Source of the DNA: Lysinibacillus odysseyi 34hs-1 = NBRC 100172 | Lineage (GTDB): Bacteria > Bacillota > Bacilli > Bacillales_A > Planococcaceae | Direction: 5' to 3' | DNA: 64,000 nt | Assembly: GCF_001591965.1 (NCBI RefSeq) | Contig: NZ_BCVX01000010.1 | Location: forward strand, 62,001-126,000 | In this document: piece by piece, positions 36,767-45,572 of the stretch | Layout: every line of letters starts with the position of its first letter | Numbering within the stretch: position 1 is the stretch's first letter | The notes under the pieces: generated by a model | Seen by the model: only the letters and a program-made list of their open reading frames with translations | What the model was told of the DNA's origin: nothing | Database searches by the model: none | Position numbers and translations under genes: made by a program

Positions 36767-36939
36767 ATAACCACCTCCATACTCTCCTAATTGTCGCTGG
36801 AAATTTCCTGGGGAATAATGTCGAACAGGCACAATTAGACGCTTCAATGGGCATAAGCTTGCTTTCTGTCCCGTTCTATCCGTTGGAGCTTTCCCAATTG
36901 AATAACCATCGCTTTTTTATATACTTCAACTGCTACAAA

Positions 36940-37698
36940 TTAATAGGCAGTCCAGCCTGCATCTGCCGTGATTACTGTTCCATTCACAAATGCCGAATCA
37001 TCCGAGGCAAGGAAAAGAGCAACACGAGCAATATCTTCAGGCTCACCATTCCGTGGATTAAATGCTGCTCCTGCCATTGCCTTATCCATTCCGCCCTGAT
37101 TCGGCTCTTTAAAGGAGGAGCCGATATTCGTATTTACACCCCCAGGAGCAATGGCATTGCAGCGTATTCCCTTGTCTGCATATTGAAAGCCCGTATTTTT
37201 AGTCAGTCCAATTACTGCATGCTTAGAAGCTGTATAGGCAGCTCCCGCGCGTGAACCATACAGTCCTCCAACAGAAGCAATATTGATAATAATCCCTGTT
37301 CTCTTTCCAAGGAAGATCGGCATTGCCTGCCGAATCGTTCTCATGGTTCCTGTTACATTCACAGCAAACACTCTATCCCATAGTTCGTCTGTTACGTCCC
37401 CTACTGGAGAAAAGTTATCCATTATCCCAGCATTATTCACTAAGATATCTAATGTTCCATACGTATTCAAGGCTGCTTTAATCAGTCTGTATACATCGCC
37501 TTCCTTTGTAATATCCGCTTCTACGGCTGTTGCTGTACCACCAATCGCCGTAATATCTGCTACAGTGGCACCGGCACCTTCCAATGTTACATCGGACACG
37601 ACTACTTTAGCGCCTTCTTTAGCGTAAAGAACCGCTATCGCCTTCCCCATTCCCGAAGCAGCACCTGTAATGACTGCTACTTTATCGTGAAGTTTCAT
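36940..37698 (-). CDS. Short-chain dehydrogenase/reductase
   Basis: Classical SDR of 252 residues. Cofactor motif TGAASGMG (about 11-18), NNAG (about 89), catalytic Ser in NIASVGG, YTASK (about 155-159). The acidic residue in VVVSDVT suggests NAD rather than NADP. The substrate is unknown. ATG 37698 follows AGGGGG. Confidence 0.88.
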   Translation of the reverse strand: MKLHDKVAVITGAASGMGKAIAVLYAKEGAKVVVSDVTLEGAGATVADITAIGGTATAVEADITKEGDVYRLIKAALNTYGTLDILVNNAGIMDNFSPVGDVTDELWDRVFAVNVTGTMRTIRQAMPIFLGKRTGIIINIASVGGLYGSRAGAAYTASKHAVIGLTKNTGFQYADKGIRCNAIAPGGVNTNIGSSFKEPNQGGMDKAMAGAAFNPRNGEPEDIARVALFLASDDSAFVNGTVITADAGWTAY

Positions 37699-37769
37699 AC
37701 AAAAACCCCCTTGAAAGTGTATTACCCATCCAATGTAACTATTCGACTTATCGCTAAGCTCTCCCTCCT

Positions 37770-39020
37770 TCAGTTAACAGAAACCTCCGGATTTTTCTTG
37801 ATGAGGATAACAAAGAGACTGGCCAATACACAGAAGCCGCCGGCTAGCATAAACGCCCATGTATAAGAACCTAATGCCGTATAAATGACGCCGCCTGTAT
37901 AAGCGGCCAAACCGGCTCCTACCTGGTGAGCGGCCATAATCCACCCATACATCATCGCACTCTTTTGAATACCGAAGCGCTGGCGTGTAAGGCCAATTGT
38001 TGGTGGCACTGTAGCAATCCAGTCAAGTCCATAAAATATAGCAAACACCATCAGCCATACGTAGGACCCTGATGTCAAGGCAAGCGGAAGACAAACAAGG
38101 GACAAGCCCCGCAAACTGTAGTACCAAAATAACAGCCAGCGGTTATCAAAGCGGTCTGACAGCCAACCGGACAATGTAGTGCCAATTAAATCAAAAATCC
38201 CCATAAAAGAAAGCATAGAGGCGGCGGTTAAAACAGGGACTCCAAAGCTAATACAATAAGAAATAAAATGGGTGCCAATGAGCCCGCTTGTTGACAGGCC
38301 GCAAATAAAAAAGCTGCCGGCAAGTAACCAAAATTCTCTTGCCTGCAGTCCTTCCCACAGAGCTGAAATAGCTGCCTTGAACGGATTATCCGTAGACAAC
38401 TCTGCTTTCGGAACGAGCGCTTCCTCTCCATAAGGCGGCAGGCCGATATCTCTTGGAAAGCTTCGCATCAGGATAGCAATCATAAAAAACATCAAAACAC
38501 TGAGGACCAGAATTAGCAGTACAGCTGCTTTCCAGGAATATTTATTAATTAAAGCGGCTAAGACTGGCAGTAACACCAGCTGTCCTGTAGCAGTGGCGGC
38601 TGTCAAAATCCCGACCGCCAAGCCCCTTCTTTTAACAAACCAGCGATTCGCTACTTGTGTGCTCAGCACAGTTAAAAAAAGGCCCGAACCAAGTCCAATT
38701 AAAATACCCCATATAAGAATAAGCTGCCATTCACTTTTCATGATAAATGTAAGTGAAAGGCCTATCGTAAGCAATGCCATGGAGCCAAGCATCATCCGTT
38801 TCAACCCAAACTTTTCTACAAATGCGGCTATAAACGGGCCCGAAAATCCATATAAAAATAAACTGATGGCAAATGCAAAGGAAATAGACGGACGTCCCCA
38901 TCCGAATTCCTTTTCAAAGGGGTCGATAAATACCCCTGAAGACGACCTGACAATCCCCGCTACAATAATCGCAAAAAATGTTACGACTAATATAATCCAG
39001 CTATAATGAACTCTTTTCAT
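37770..39020 (-). CDS. MFS transporter, OFA/monocarboxylate-type
   Basis: Membrane carrier of 416 residues with 12 hydrophobic segments and two six-helix halves separated by a loop at about 195-225. Patterns such as FGLKRMMLGSMALLTIGLS and the RWFVKRRGLAVGI loop fit the oxalate/formate and monocarboxylate antiporter group. The substrate is unknown. ATG 39020 follows GGGGGAGG. It lies upstream of the SDR on the same strand with a 71-bp gap, so the two might be co-transcribed. Confidence 0.86.
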   Translation of the reverse strand: MKRVHYSWIILVVTFFAIIVAGIVRSSSGVFIDPFEKEFGWGRPSISFAFAISLFLYGFSGPFIAAFVEKFGLKRMMLGSMALLTIGLSLTFIMKSEWQLILIWGILIGLGSGLFLTVLSTQVANRWFVKRRGLAVGILTAATATGQLVLLPVLAALINKYSWKAAVLLILVLSVLMFFMIAILMRSFPRDIGLPPYGEEALVPKAELSTDNPFKAAISALWEGLQAREFWLLAGSFFICGLSTSGLIGTHFISYCISFGVPVLTAASMLSFMGIFDLIGTTLSGWLSDRFDNRWLLFWYYSLRGLSLVCLPLALTSGSYVWLMVFAIFYGLDWIATVPPTIGLTRQRFGIQKSAMMYGWIMAAHQVGAGLAAYTGGVIYTALGSYTWAFMLAGGFCVLASLFVILIKKNPEVSVN

Positions 39021-39113
39021 AAACCTCCCCCTAGTAAAGCTATTTTACAAGAAACCCCGCTATTATTCACTGAATAATTTGAAAACAAAATAATGAAGGC
39101 TATTTTCCAGCCA

Positions 39114-39142
39114 ATAAAAAAAGAGAGGATAACTTTCCTCTC
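39114..39142 (-). terminator. Terminator of the NERD-domain gene
   Basis: On the minus strand AGAGAGGA pairs with TCCTCTCT across 6 bases, followed by TTTTTTATT. Confidence 0.9.
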
Positions 39143-39144
39143 TC

Positions 39145-39183
39145 CAGAGTGAACACAAAGTCGTTTTACGATTTTGTGTTCAC
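39145..39183. repeat. Hairpin repeat, copy 1
   Basis: CAGAGTGAACACAAAGTCG... folds into GTGAACACAAA/TTTGTGTTCAC with a short central loop. A near-identical element lies at 55796-55832 on the opposite strand, with a C-G pair swapped for G-C. Located between the NERD gene and its terminator. Confidence 0.75.
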
Positions 39184-39231
39184 GTATTCATAGATAACAT
39201 GGCGAAAAGAAGCTGGACCCTGCCTGATTGC

Positions 39232-39864
39232 TTATGAAGTAAAGTTCATATAACCAGCCAAGGCTTGATAAACCTTATCTATTTCTTCCTTCACGAGTAC
39301 TTCACCGCCGATTTGTGTTGTCCAACTTTTCAATTCATTTACCTTTAAAACTTCTACATCCAGAGATTGGATCTCAATTTTTTGAAATGAACAAGCATCG
39401 GAAAACAGGGTGACAGACCCATACACATCCTTCCCTATATCCGGCAATAAATCCCGCAAAGCATAAATCAAACGCTTATTTACCATGACAGGGTTTGGAA
39501 ATGCTTCATGTTCCTTATTGTGCTTTGTCTCTACCCATTCCGGGTGTATTTCGCTTCCTGTAATCCACCCTTTTTTCTGGATGCCATTAATGATGTAGAT
39601 GCCCGACTCATGAACAAGAACCGCATCCACGCTATACGCTTTATTATTTACAGGTACTTGAAGATCAATCAAGATACGATGCTCACCAGCTACCTGATCC
39701 AATTGCTTCATTATTCTATGTAAATACTTCTTTCTCGTATTCATTAGAACCTCGAAAAACGAATACCCAGTTAACCGGCTAAAGGCCGTATTATCATGTC
39801 TATATACAAGAACACATACTGCTATCATCAGTGCTGCTAAAATAAGCACAATCCAAAGCATCAT
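39232..39864 (-). CDS. Membrane-anchored NERD-like domain protein
   Basis: Protein of 210 residues with one N-terminal helix (about 2-19), then a nuclease-related (NERD) domain at about 60-170: VDAVLVHESGIYIINGIQKKGWITG, followed by W, NP and NKR elements. The usual E-x-K of the nuclease-type core is replaced by NGIQ, so catalysis is doubtful. ATG 39864 has GGGAG eight bases ahead; the upstream TTG has no site. It is monocistronic with a strong terminator. Confidence 0.72.
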   Translation of the reverse strand: MMLWIVLILAALMIAVCVLVYRHDNTAFSRLTGYSFFEVLMNTRKKYLHRIMKQLDQVAGEHRILIDLQVPVNNKAYSVDAVLVHESGIYIINGIQKKGWITGSEIHPEWVETKHNKEHEAFPNPVMVNKRLIYALRDLLPDIGKDVYGSVTLFSDACSFQKIEIQSLDVEVLKVNELKSWTTQIGGEVLVKEEIDKVYQALAGYMNFTS

Positions 39865-40032
39865 TTTGTCCACTCCCAACCAAGTGTCTATCTGTTATTT
39901 ATCCTATTTTAGCAAATTCAGTAAGCACTGGCTATGCACCTGAAGGCGTGAAGTTTCATATTTCTTTTCAGGAGAAGGGATAAAGTACCTATTAGTATTT
40001 TCTTTTATAAATCTTTTCACACAAAAAGGAGG

Positions 40033-40530
40033 TCATCTCGACTGCTCTTCCAGCTGAAGAAGGCGCTCTTTCATCGATAATCCTCCACGGAAACCTGTAA
40101 GTGAACCATTTTTACCGATGACGCGGTGACATGGGATAATAATCATGACAGGGTTAGCTCCGATTGCAGCCCCTACAGCCCTGACAGCTTTTGGCTTTTG
40201 AATGGCCTGTGCAATATCTCCGTAACATCTAATCTCCCCGTAAGGAATCTCTTGCAGGGCCTGCCAAACCTGCTGTTGGAATTCTGTACCTTCTACATCG
40301 ATAGGGATTACTATCTCGCGCTTCCCATCCAAGTACCCTCTAAATGCCTGTACATAAGAAGAAAGATAATCATCATTTTGTTCTACTTTCATCCCTTTCC
40401 TGCGCTTTTCCACCCACTGAATTAATTCCTTTTCGTCTTGATTTTCAGAGCCGGTAAAACATAGTCCTTTTTCTGTAGCAGCCAAAACAAACGCCCAATC
40501 CCGATGTGTAAACAACGTCCAATAAATCAT
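40033..40530 (-). CDS. ogt: Methylated-DNA-protein cysteine methyltransferase
   Basis: O6-alkylguanine-DNA repair protein of 165 residues. Acceptor Cys134 lies in IIPCHRVIG, with the helix-turn-helix FQQQVWQALQEIPYGE (about 84-99) and Arg finger RAVGAA ahead of it. It transfers the methyl group irreversibly to itself. ATG 40530 follows AGAGGAA. It follows a hypoxanthine-DNA glycosylase/DinB pair, separated by a terminator. Confidence 0.94.
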   Translation of the reverse strand: MIYWTLFTHRDWAFVLAATEKGLCFTGSENQDEKELIQWVEKRRKGMKVEQNDDYLSSYVQAFRGYLDGKREIVIPIDVEGTEFQQQVWQALQEIPYGEIRCYGDIAQAIQKPKAVRAVGAAIGANPVMIIIPCHRVIGKNGSLTGFRGGLSMKERLLQLEEQSR

Positions 40531-40545
40531 TCCGTTCCTCTTTCC

Positions 40546-40585
40546 TAAAACATCCGGGATGCCGTCTACTCAGCCTCCCGGATGT
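40546..40585 (-). terminator. Terminator after the DinB gene
   Basis: ACATCCGGGA/TCCCGGATGT 10-bp stem with a 16-base loop, then TTTTAGG on the minus strand. Confidence 0.8.
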
Positions 40586-40588
40586 TCA

Positions 40589-41062
40589 TTAATTTTGCAT
40601 TTCTACTGTTGGTCCCATTACAGGCGGTACTTTTAATCCTGCCTGGCGCAGCAGAACTGTCATTTGCCCACGGTGGTGTGTCTGATGATCAATGAGCTTA
40701 CGGAGCAGGTTTCCGCGCTCTATCTGTCCGCCAAAGCTTTCTACCTCTTCTATCATCTGTTCGTCTGTAAGCTTTTCTGCTTCCTTCTTATAGGCTTGTG
40801 TTACTGCTTCATACATTTCTACAATCTCTTTGATTGACTGTGGAATCGGCATGTCCGGGCCTGGCGCAGGAATTTGCAAGCCTGCGAAGTGCCCGAAAGC
40901 CCCCGCCACACTTACTAAATGCCAGGCAAGCCATTCTAAAGAATTATGCCCTTCTACAATCGATACATTTTTCTTTTCTTCTGTAATTGCCTGCATAACA
41001 TGTAATGTTCCTTTTGCATTCATGTCCCAATCTGCTAAAAAATCCTCTGCTTTACGATACAT
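40589..41062 (-). CDS. DinB family protein
   Basis: Four-helix-bundle protein of 157 residues in the DinB/YfiT-like superfamily. A metal-binding histidine set is visible: H in WLAWHLVS (about 49) and the DHQTHHRGQM cluster (about 128-137). Family members are often damage-inducible, and some are thiol S-transferases; the reaction here is unknown. ATG 41062 follows AAAGGAG. It lies 13 bp after the glycosylase gene. Confidence 0.87.
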   Translation of the reverse strand: MYRKAEDFLADWDMNAKGTLHVMQAITEEKKNVSIVEGHNSLEWLAWHLVSVAGAFGHFAGLQIPAPGPDMPIPQSIKEIVEMYEAVTQAYKKEAEKLTDEQMIEEVESFGGQIERGNLLRKLIDHQTHHRGQMTVLLRQAGLKVPPVMGPTVEMQN

Positions 41063-41075
41063 TTTATACACTCCT

Positions 41076-41573
41076 TTATATATATTTTTCAAGCATCCGC
41101 CAGATTTCTACCTTTTGTTCAAATGTTTTAATATTCCTGCCGGGTACAGGGCTTGTTGATGGCATTTTATAATATTCTCTGCCTGTGAGCAATTCAAAAC
41201 CAATCTTCTTTTGAAAAACGTCATATGCTTTCGTGCCGTTAAAAAAGACGGCTTCAATTTGCGGAAAGCGAGTAAACAGCTCTATAAAATCATTCGGAAT
41301 TTCATTTTTGATTTTACTGTCCAAACTGCCGATACGCTCACATGATTGAATTACATCCCACAGGCCAATTCCATGCTGTCTTACAAGCTGCAGCCGCTCT
41401 TCATAGCTTTCGGGTACTGCATGATTCGTAATACTACCGATTATCCGCCAAAAGTGATTGCGCGGATGACCATAGTATTGCTGCTTTTCAAGTGACTGCA
41501 CGCCTGGCATTGACCCGACGATGAGCACCCGGGTATGTTCATCTACGACAGGTGGTAAAATATTTCTAATCAT
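41076..41573 (-). CDS. DNA-deoxyinosine (hypoxanthine) glycosylase, UDG family 6
   Basis: Base-excision repair glycosylase of 165 residues in the uracil-DNA glycosylase superfamily. The N-terminal motif IVGSMPGVQSLEKQQYYGHPRN and the C-terminal STSPVPGRN match hypoxanthine-DNA glycosylases, which remove deaminated adenine. ATG 41573 follows AGGAG. It is the first gene of a two-gene unit with DinB. Confidence 0.88.
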   Translation of the reverse strand: MIRNILPPVVDEHTRVLIVGSMPGVQSLEKQQYYGHPRNHFWRIIGSITNHAVPESYEERLQLVRQHGIGLWDVIQSCERIGSLDSKIKNEIPNDFIELFTRFPQIEAVFFNGTKAYDVFQKKIGFELLTGREYYKMPSTSPVPGRNIKTFEQKVEIWRMLEKYI

Positions 41574-41653
41574 ATTATCACTCCTATCCCAATTATAAGT
41601 GGCCTCTATTAAAAATGCTCTATAAGCGCCTGGCCTATAGAGCTATTTTTATC

Positions 41654-43915
41654 TTAATTTCCGTCCTGCTCTTGATTATCTTGATTTTCAGTTCCCCTTC
41701 TTCCCCCGCGGAAATCTTCTCCACCGGGCCGCCCACCCGGCATTATTCCTGTATTGCCGCTATTTTCCGTAACGCCGCTTTCATTTACATAAGTCATGAT
41801 TTGTGCGGGCAGCGTAAAAGAAACGGAACCTTTTTCATCAATCATGGAACTGGCATATAATGCAAGTCCATCTTTCCTTTCCCCTTTTACAGTGCCTCCA
41901 AAGCCTATTGTATAATCCGTTTCCTGCTTCAATTCTGCTGTACTGATTAGAAGCGTTTGGAATTCCTTTTCCGGTGCCACTGAAGCGAGTACTGCCTCTT
42001 CCTCTGATACCAGATTTACTATTGTGCCTGCTGCCTGTGTATCTGTAAATGTCATCATTACGGCAGCCTGTGAGGAAGTATCTGAAACCCCCATTGCCAT
42101 ACCACTGCTCCCTGCTGCAATGAGCGTACCTCCTTCGAGAGTGAAGGTCCCATCATAATCAAGAGCTCCGTTTCCTCCGTTAGTCGGTCCGTAAACAACG
42201 ACAGTGCCTCCAGTCATGTGGATATTTGTATTGGAGTCCAGCCCATCTCCCTCTGCATTTACATATAAAGAACCATCCTCAATTAAAAGCAGACCACCTT
42301 CTTCTGATGCAGTTGCAGCTTTCTCCTCTGTTTTGGCATCCTGTCTTCCGTCGTTATACATGCCAAGATCTGAAGAGCCGCCGCTAATATTGACCCCGTC
42401 ATCTGCAGCAATGACAGCAATATCACCACCTTTTACGGTAATATTAGTTCCTTCAATCCCTTCATAACTTTTGTCAATTTTTATCACTCCATCACTAATT
42501 AATACATCATGATCTGCATGAATTCCGTCATCTCCTGTATTGATCGTGACAGCACCGCCCCGAATAACGACATCGCCATTACTGTGCACTGCATCATCAT
42601 TCGCATCGATTGTAAAAGTCCCTCCTTCAATCTGCACAAGATTCGCCGCTTTGATTCCCTTTGTACTTATTGAATCGTCGGCTCCTTCCTCTACAGAAGA
42701 ATCGGCAGACATATTTCCCTCCTTCGTACCCCGCTCCTCAGCAGGTGGGGTTTGCTGTTCTTCATCTACTGAGGGGGCTTGTACAGGATCAAACTCTCCT
42801 GTCGGTGGTTCCATGCCGTTGTCACCCTGCGGCATTCCCCCTTCTGCCAGTCTGTCTAACATTGCCTCTACTTCCTCAATAGTCGTTCCATCAGATAATG
42901 CATTCTTATCTATACTTTCAAGCAGCTCTTCTTTTGTAATGGTCCCTGCTATATATTGCTGAATTTGGGAGGGGTTTAGGCCACTCATCGACCCTCTGCC
43001 TATTCTCGGAGTCCCTTCATCAGGCATCATTGCTCCGGCCCCTTGATCTGATTTTACCGTTTCAGGGCTTCCTCCTCCTGCAGTGATCGTATATTTTCCA
43101 TCTATAACGAGCACATCACGCTCCGACTGTATACCATCTGAGCCCGCCGTAATATCAAATGAACCACTTTGCAGTACAATATGGCCTTTCTGCTCGTCTT
43201 CATCATTCGTTGATTTTATTCCATCACCCAAAGCATCAATTTTTATCTTTGCATCACGAATGGCCAATAAATCCCTGCCCATGATTCCATCATCAGCTGC
43301 TTGGATCTCTATTTCCCCACCTGTTATGATAACGTCATCACGCCCGGCTATCCCATCCTTATAATTAGCGTGAATAATAAGTCTGCCTGTTCCGTTAATA
43401 GATAAATCATCTTTGCTGAAAATAGCTGCAGATGGTTCATCTTGTTCCTCTTCCATTAAATATTCTTTTGCATCCTCTAATTTATTTTCTGTTCCTTGCT
43501 CTAAAGAAATAACAGTTTGCTCAGATTGTTTCACGTGAATCACAGGACCAGAATTGGAAGTGATGGAAACTCCGTTTAATACGAGCCGAACTGTTCCCTT
43601 ATCCTCAGTATCGATGATGATTTGTCCATTATTTAGCGAGCCTTCCAGCACATAAGTGCCGCTTGTTCTTATTACAATATTCCCTTTTTCTATCACGACA
43701 CCACCCGGTCCATCGGCAACTGCAGACTCTCCATTTAGTTCTACTTTTGTAAAATTGCTGTTCTGCCAAGCAGTGTAGAAATCCTCATCACCGTAAGTGA
43801 CATATTGTGTTGTTAGTTCATCAATCTTGGTACTCTCTTCCATGGTAGCGTTTTGGCAAGCAGCTAATACGATGGCACTCATAATAAATGGTGCTGCATA
43901 TTTTACTTTTTTCAT
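41654..43915 (-). CDS. Carbohydrate-binding beta-helix lipoprotein (Cthe_2159/DUF4353 family)
   Basis: Secreted lipoprotein of 753 residues: signal peptide ending in lipobox VLAAC (Cys about 20), then many short beta-helix turns of the form G-x-I/V-x-I-x-A-x-D-D-G-I, typical of the Ca-binding Cthe_2159-like carbohydrate-binding family. An insertion at about 285-420 is rich in Met, Gly, Pro and acidic residues, and the C-terminus ends in a Gly/Arg/Asn-rich tail. The reference member binds cellulose and polygalacturonate-type acidic sugars. ATG 43915 follows AGGAGG. It is the third gene after VTC and DUF4956 genes, separated from them by a hairpin. Confidence 0.83.
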   Translation of the reverse strand: MKKVKYAAPFIMSAIVLAACQNATMEESTKIDELTTQYVTYGDEDFYTAWQNSNFTKVELNGESAVADGPGGVVIEKGNIVIRTSGTYVLEGSLNNGQIIIDTEDKGTVRLVLNGVSITSNSGPVIHVKQSEQTVISLEQGTENKLEDAKEYLMEEEQDEPSAAIFSKDDLSINGTGRLIIHANYKDGIAGRDDVIITGGEIEIQAADDGIMGRDLLAIRDAKIKIDALGDGIKSTNDEDEQKGHIVLQSGSFDITAGSDGIQSERDVLVIDGKYTITAGGGSPETVKSDQGAGAMMPDEGTPRIGRGSMSGLNPSQIQQYIAGTITKEELLESIDKNALSDGTTIEEVEAMLDRLAEGGMPQGDNGMEPPTGEFDPVQAPSVDEEQQTPPAEERGTKEGNMSADSSVEEGADDSISTKGIKAANLVQIEGGTFTIDANDDAVHSNGDVVIRGGAVTINTGDDGIHADHDVLISDGVIKIDKSYEGIEGTNITVKGGDIAVIAADDGVNISGGSSDLGMYNDGRQDAKTEEKAATASEEGGLLLIEDGSLYVNAEGDGLDSNTNIHMTGGTVVVYGPTNGGNGALDYDGTFTLEGGTLIAAGSSGMAMGVSDTSSQAAVMMTFTDTQAAGTIVNLVSEEEAVLASVAPEKEFQTLLISTAELKQETDYTIGFGGTVKGERKDGLALYASSMIDEKGSVSFTLPAQIMTYVNESGVTENSGNTGIMPGGRPGGEDFRGGRRGTENQDNQEQDGN

Positions 43916-43932
43916 AAATATCCTCCTATTAA

Positions 43933-43964
43933 GAAAGGGGATCTGCCAACAGACCCCCTTTTTT
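43933..43964. terminator. Intra-operon hairpin between DUF4956 and lipoprotein genes
   Basis: GGGG(A)TCTG pairs with CAGACCCC; TTTCTTAAT follows on minus and TTTTTTATT on plus. On the minus strand it lies between two genes of one apparent operon, so it may lower lipoprotein expression rather than end the transcript. Confidence 0.65.
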
Positions 43965-43966
43965 AT

Positions 43967-44662
43967 TTATGCTGTAAAGTTACCGTCGTAGCTCAGCATC
44001 ACTGAAGAGGAAACCCCTGGAATGGCTGAAATTTCTGTTACAAGCTCGGCGTCATTTCCTTTTATCCGAACCTCGTAAGTAACCTCTGTTTCCTTCTCCT
44101 GAAAGATTGTTTTAGATTTCAGCATATACTTTTTGCTGCCAGCTGCGAGTATTCTTTCGATTTCTGTATTAGCCACACCGTTATCAAACTTCACAATAAG
44201 CAAATAAGGGTTCTCCACAACGATTTTGTTCTGGAAGAGAACAATGACAAGCCCAATGACGAGCGACCCTGTGAAAACAAGTGGAATGAAACCTGCTCCG
44301 CAAAGGATTCCGGCTGCAACTGACCAGAATAAAAAAATCAAATCCATCGGGTCTTTGATGGGTGTCCGGAAGCGAACGATCGAGAGTGCCCCAACCATGC
44401 CAAGCGACAATAGAACATTCTGGCTGATTCCCATAATGACAAGAGCTGTTGCTAATGTCATCACCATAAGAGAAATGTTAAACGAATGGGAATAAATGAC
44501 TCCGTTAAACGTTTTTTTATATACAAAATAAATAAATAATCCAAGAAAAAATGCGGCAACCATGCCAATTAGGGAATCCGTTAAAGAAAAGGATGATGTT
44601 TTCTCAAGAAAACTTGATTTGAAAATATCATCAAAAGTTGTGGCAGTTAATAAAGATAACAT
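43967..44662 (-). CDS. DUF4956 membrane protein
   Basis: Protein of 231 residues with about four transmembrane helices in the first 135 residues and a cytoplasmic C-terminal ferredoxin-like domain (about 145-230). The family signature LGMVGALSIVRFRTPIKDP is near residues 87-105. DUF4956 genes are regularly found beside VTC-domain genes; the biochemical role is not known to me. ATG 44662 follows AGGAGG; the VTC gene ends 17 bp upstream. Confidence 0.9.
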   Translation of the reverse strand: MLSLLTATTFDDIFKSSFLEKTSSFSLTDSLIGMVAAFFLGLFIYFVYKKTFNGVIYSHSFNISLMVMTLATALVIMGISQNVLLSLGMVGALSIVRFRTPIKDPMDLIFLFWSVAAGILCGAGFIPLVFTGSLVIGLVIVLFQNKIVVENPYLLIVKFDNGVANTEIERILAAGSKKYMLKSKTIFQEKETEVTYEVRIKGNDAELVTEISAIPGVSSSVMLSYDGNFTA

Positions 44663-44679
44663 GACTATTTCCTCCTAAT

Positions 44680-45381
44680 TTATCCGTACATACGGCTTAA
44701 TTGATATTTTGAATACGCTTCTTGCCTCACATTAATCCCCTGCAGCATCATTTTGATTGTGTCCGGCAAGTATTCGTCATATTTCACTTCCAAAATAACC
44801 TCGTTTGGTTCCAGTACATCTACCATCGGTAAAGACGTATTGAATAAATCTGTATTCCTTAAGCTTGATTTCACCTTACTATCAAATGTAATGCGGACAT
44901 TTCCATATAAATAGATGTAAGCCTCCCGCTCATAGTCAACAACCGTCATCGGCTTTAATCCCTTATATTTCATCTCATGGAACAAATCGTGCACGAGCCC
45001 TCTTTCATCATCTTCCATCCAATCGATATCCCCTTTTTGCATCCGTTCAAATTCACGTACCATCAGCTTACACTTCGTCTTGAACGTTAGGTTATTACGT
45101 TTTGACTTTCTCTCTAGATGAATCACCGCCGAACTTTTTCCATAAAGGCGGACTCGGTATTTATCTCGGTTTAGAAATCCTTCCTTCTTCTCATTCATCA
45201 CTTTATTATCGAAATTGTCAAAGTAGCATGAACGGATTAAATAGCGCCCATCAGGTCCTGAGTACGGATCAAGTGTCATTATATGGCACAGTTTATTTCG
45301 CAATAGCATATAGTCCATATATGTAATCCCAAACTTCATTTCCTTTCTGCCGTTAGGATTAAATGATGTATGAATCGGCAT
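44680..45381 (-). CDS. VTC-domain (polyphosphate polymerase-like) protein
   Basis: Cytoplasmic protein of 233 residues with the VTC/triphosphate-tunnel fold known from yeast Vtc4, which makes polyphosphate. Tunnel residues are recognisable: KYRVRLY, IHLERKSKRNN, VVDYEREAY and VILEVKYDEYLPD. It has no membrane segment; the neighbouring DUF4956 protein probably provides the membrane link. Whether it makes polyphosphate is untested. ATG 45381 follows AAGGAGG seven bases ahead. First gene of the operon. Confidence 0.87.
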   Translation of the reverse strand: MPIHTSFNPNGRKEMKFGITYMDYMLLRNKLCHIMTLDPYSGPDGRYLIRSCYFDNFDNKVMNEKKEGFLNRDKYRVRLYGKSSAVIHLERKSKRNNLTFKTKCKLMVREFERMQKGDIDWMEDDERGLVHDLFHEMKYKGLKPMTVVDYEREAYIYLYGNVRITFDSKVKSSLRNTDLFNTSLPMVDVLEPNEVILEVKYDEYLPDTIKMMLQGINVRQEAYSKYQLSRMYG

Positions 45382-45489
45382 TTCTATTCCTCCTTCTTTT
45401 CGTAAGTCACACATCGGTGGGTATCTCACTGATAATCCGTACTTTACGCCCCCAATGTGTCAGCCATATGTTCAAAAAAGCAGTAGCAA

Positions 45490-45526
45490 TAAAAAAAGCA
45501 GCGGCCACCTTTTCCGGTGCCACTGC
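45490..45526 (-). terminator. Terminator of cobT
   Basis: On the minus strand GCAGTGGCACC pairs with GGTGGCCGCTGC (one bulge), followed by TTTTTTTATT. Confidence 0.92.
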
Positions 45527-45572
45527 ATCTTTAGGAGATTGACCTCCACTTATGTTTATTTAACAGTCCTAT

